Part shown: one piece after another, positions 63,199 through 64,000 of the stretch
How the letters are laid out: every line of letters begins with the position of its first letter
Numbering within the stretch: position 1 is the first letter of the stretch
DNA from: Streptomyces griseus subsp. griseus
Lineage (GTDB): Bacteria; Actinomycetota; Actinomycetes; Streptomycetales; Streptomycetaceae
DNA: 64,000 nt
Reading direction: 5' to 3'
Assembly (NCBI RefSeq): GCF_003610995.1
Contig: NZ_CP032543.1
Span: 1,178,001 to 1,242,000, forward strand
Notes under the pieces: generated by a model
Database searches by the model: none
Seen by the model: only the letters and a program-made list of their open reading frames with translations
Told to the model about the DNA's origin: nothing
Translations under genes and position numbers: made by a program

Positions 63199-64000
63199 AT
63201 GACTGTGATTGTGCGCGAGTTCCGGCCGTCCGATGCGGAGGCGTGGACCCGCGTCCGGCGAGCGGCGCTCCCCCACCTGCTGTCCACGCCCGAGCAGGTG
63301 ACCCACGATCTGGCCCACGCCCATCCGGACCGGCACTACCGGCTGCTGGTGGCCGAACGGGACGGCGAGATCATCGGGACCGCGCAGGCCGGTATCGCCC
63401 ACGAGAGCACGGAGCCGGGTCAGGGCTCCTGCACCCCGCACGTCCTGCCCGGCCACACCGGCCGCGGGGCGGGTTCGCTGCTGCTGAGCACGGCGGAGGA
63501 ACATCTGGCGCAGGCCGGGGCCACGGTCGTGCACGCCTGGGTGCTCGACACACCGGAGAGCCTGGGGTTCGCCCGTGCCCGGGGCTACCGGCCGGGCCGC
63601 TCCGCCCACTTCCAGCACCTGGACCTGGCGGGCGACGCCCTGCCCCCGCTCCAGGAGGTCCCGGCGGGTGTGGAGCTGAGGTCGGGAGCCGACTTCGCCG
63701 ACGATCCCCGGCCGCTCTTCACGGCGGACGCCGAGGTGACAGCCGACGAGCCCACCGACATCCCCACCGAGCTGGACGACTACGAGGACTGGCTGACGAA
63801 CACCTGGCGCCACCCGACCTTCGACGCCGCGCTCACCACGGTGGTCCTGGTGGACGGTCAGGTGGCGGCGTTCAGCGCGGCGGGCACCGACGGGAGCGGA
63901 ACGTACTCCACCCACATGACCGGCACCCTGCGGGCCTTCCGGGGACGGGGTCTGGCCAAGCTGGCGAAGAACGACTCGCTGCACCGGGCGCGGGCGGCCG
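63199..64000 (+). CDS. Double-domain GNAT acetyltransferase (cut by window edge)
   Basis: The open frame from the ATG at 63199 runs 267 codons to the window end without a stop. It starts MTVIVREFRPSDAEAWTRVRRAALPHLL. The first GNAT domain has the acetyl-CoA loop region VLPGHTGRGAGSLLLSTAEEHL. A second, C-terminal GNAT domain is under way at the edge (THMTGTLRAFRGRGLAKLAKNDSLHRARAA). Tandem-GNAT proteins of this type acetylate small amines or antibiotics, or are only partly active. The substrate is unknown. It diverges from the YtrA-type GntR gene. Confidence 0.85.
   Translation, partial: MTVIVREFRPSDAEAWTRVRRAALPHLLSTPEQVTHDLAHAHPDRHYRLLVAERDGEIIGTAQAGIAHESTEPGQGSCTPHVLPGHTGRGAGSLLLSTAEEHLAQAGATVVHAWVLDTPESLGFARARGYRPGRSAHFQHLDLAGDALPPLQEVPAGVELRSGADFADDPRPLFTADAEVTADEPTDIPTELDDYEDWLTNTWRHPTFDAALTTVVLVDGQVAAFSAAGTDGSGTYSTHMTGTLRAFRGRGLAKLAKNDSLHRARAA

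Overview
The window is about 64 kb of very GC-rich actinobacterial chromosome and is almost certainly from a Streptomyces. The evidence is the codon bias, a long/short chaplin pair, mycothiol-linked enzymes, an F420-type oxidoreductase, a [2Fe-2S] SoxR, and gene order. From memory, that order follows the S. coelicolor core region from about SCO1664 to SCO1730 (chpC, chpH, gluconate operon, soxR, CitMHS citrate carrier, homogentisate dioxygenase, SGNH lipase, YtrA-like GntR). I see no prophage, integrase, transposase, CRISPR array or secondary-metabolite megasynthase. It reads as a core-chromosome metabolic and regulatory segment.

Layout. 0-9.3 kb: the end of the mshC-associated cluster (SCO1664-family, DUF3090, histidine phosphatase), CorA, a ferritin-like protein, an F420-type oxidoreductase, an aldo/keto reductase, and a large protein that looks like a RecD2 helicase without its ATPase motifs. 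9.3-12.3 kb: chpC and chpH, an M20 peptidase and tRNA-Leu(GAG). 12.4-21.2 kb: a pseudouridine synthase, the mycothiol-dependent formaldehyde dehydrogenase with a coupled MBL hydrolase, the divergent gluconate locus, an APC permease, a TPR-like protein and an ASCH protein. 21.3-27 kb: a flavoprotein dehydrogenase, a Nudix hydrolase, two DUF202 proteins, a frameshifted quinone oxidoreductase, a decayed NAD(P)-binding gene and a glucarate dehydratase. 27-34.3 kb: a kinase/acyl-CoA dehydrogenase operon and an SDR/acyl-CoA ligase/TetR operon around a secreted M28 aminopeptidase. 34.4-38.5 kb: a NamZ-like exported muramidase, a frameshifted GNAT, a Zn-ribbon protein, a BKACE enzyme and soxR. 38.5-47.2 kb: MaoC hydratase, TetR, YiaAB, acyl-CoA dehydrogenase, TetR, EamA exporter, PPK2, alcohol dehydrogenase and aldehyde dehydrogenase. 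47.2-54.7 kb: an orphan sugar-type ABC ATPase, MFS, CitMHS, a molybdopterin oxidoreductase and a TetR. 54.8-64 kb: hmgA, a GntR-UTRA regulator, a stand-alone type ISP specificity domain, a CoA transferase, an SGNH lipase, a DUF5925 AAA protein, a YtrA-type GntR and a partial double-GNAT protein.

How parts work together. Repeated palindromic motifs let several small regulons be drawn. CATACCGAC(C/T)GGT lies before the kinase/acyl-CoA dehydrogenase operon and before the SDR/ligase/TetR operon, with a third copy before the molybdopterin enzyme. An identical 15-mer TGAGCAAGCGCTTAG lies before both the MaoC gene and its convergent TetR. AAACTAGC-type palindromes lie in the acyl-CoA dehydrogenase/TetR divergon and before the aldehyde/alcohol dehydrogenase operon. 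The gluconate genes share a nested palindrome with their FadR-type repressor.

Sequence quality. Three genes (24.4-25.4, 31.7-33.4 and 35.7-36.2 kb) are each restored to full length by adding one or two single G/C bases in short G/C runs. This looks more like systematic base-calling or assembly loss than true gene death, so these calls need read-level confirmation.
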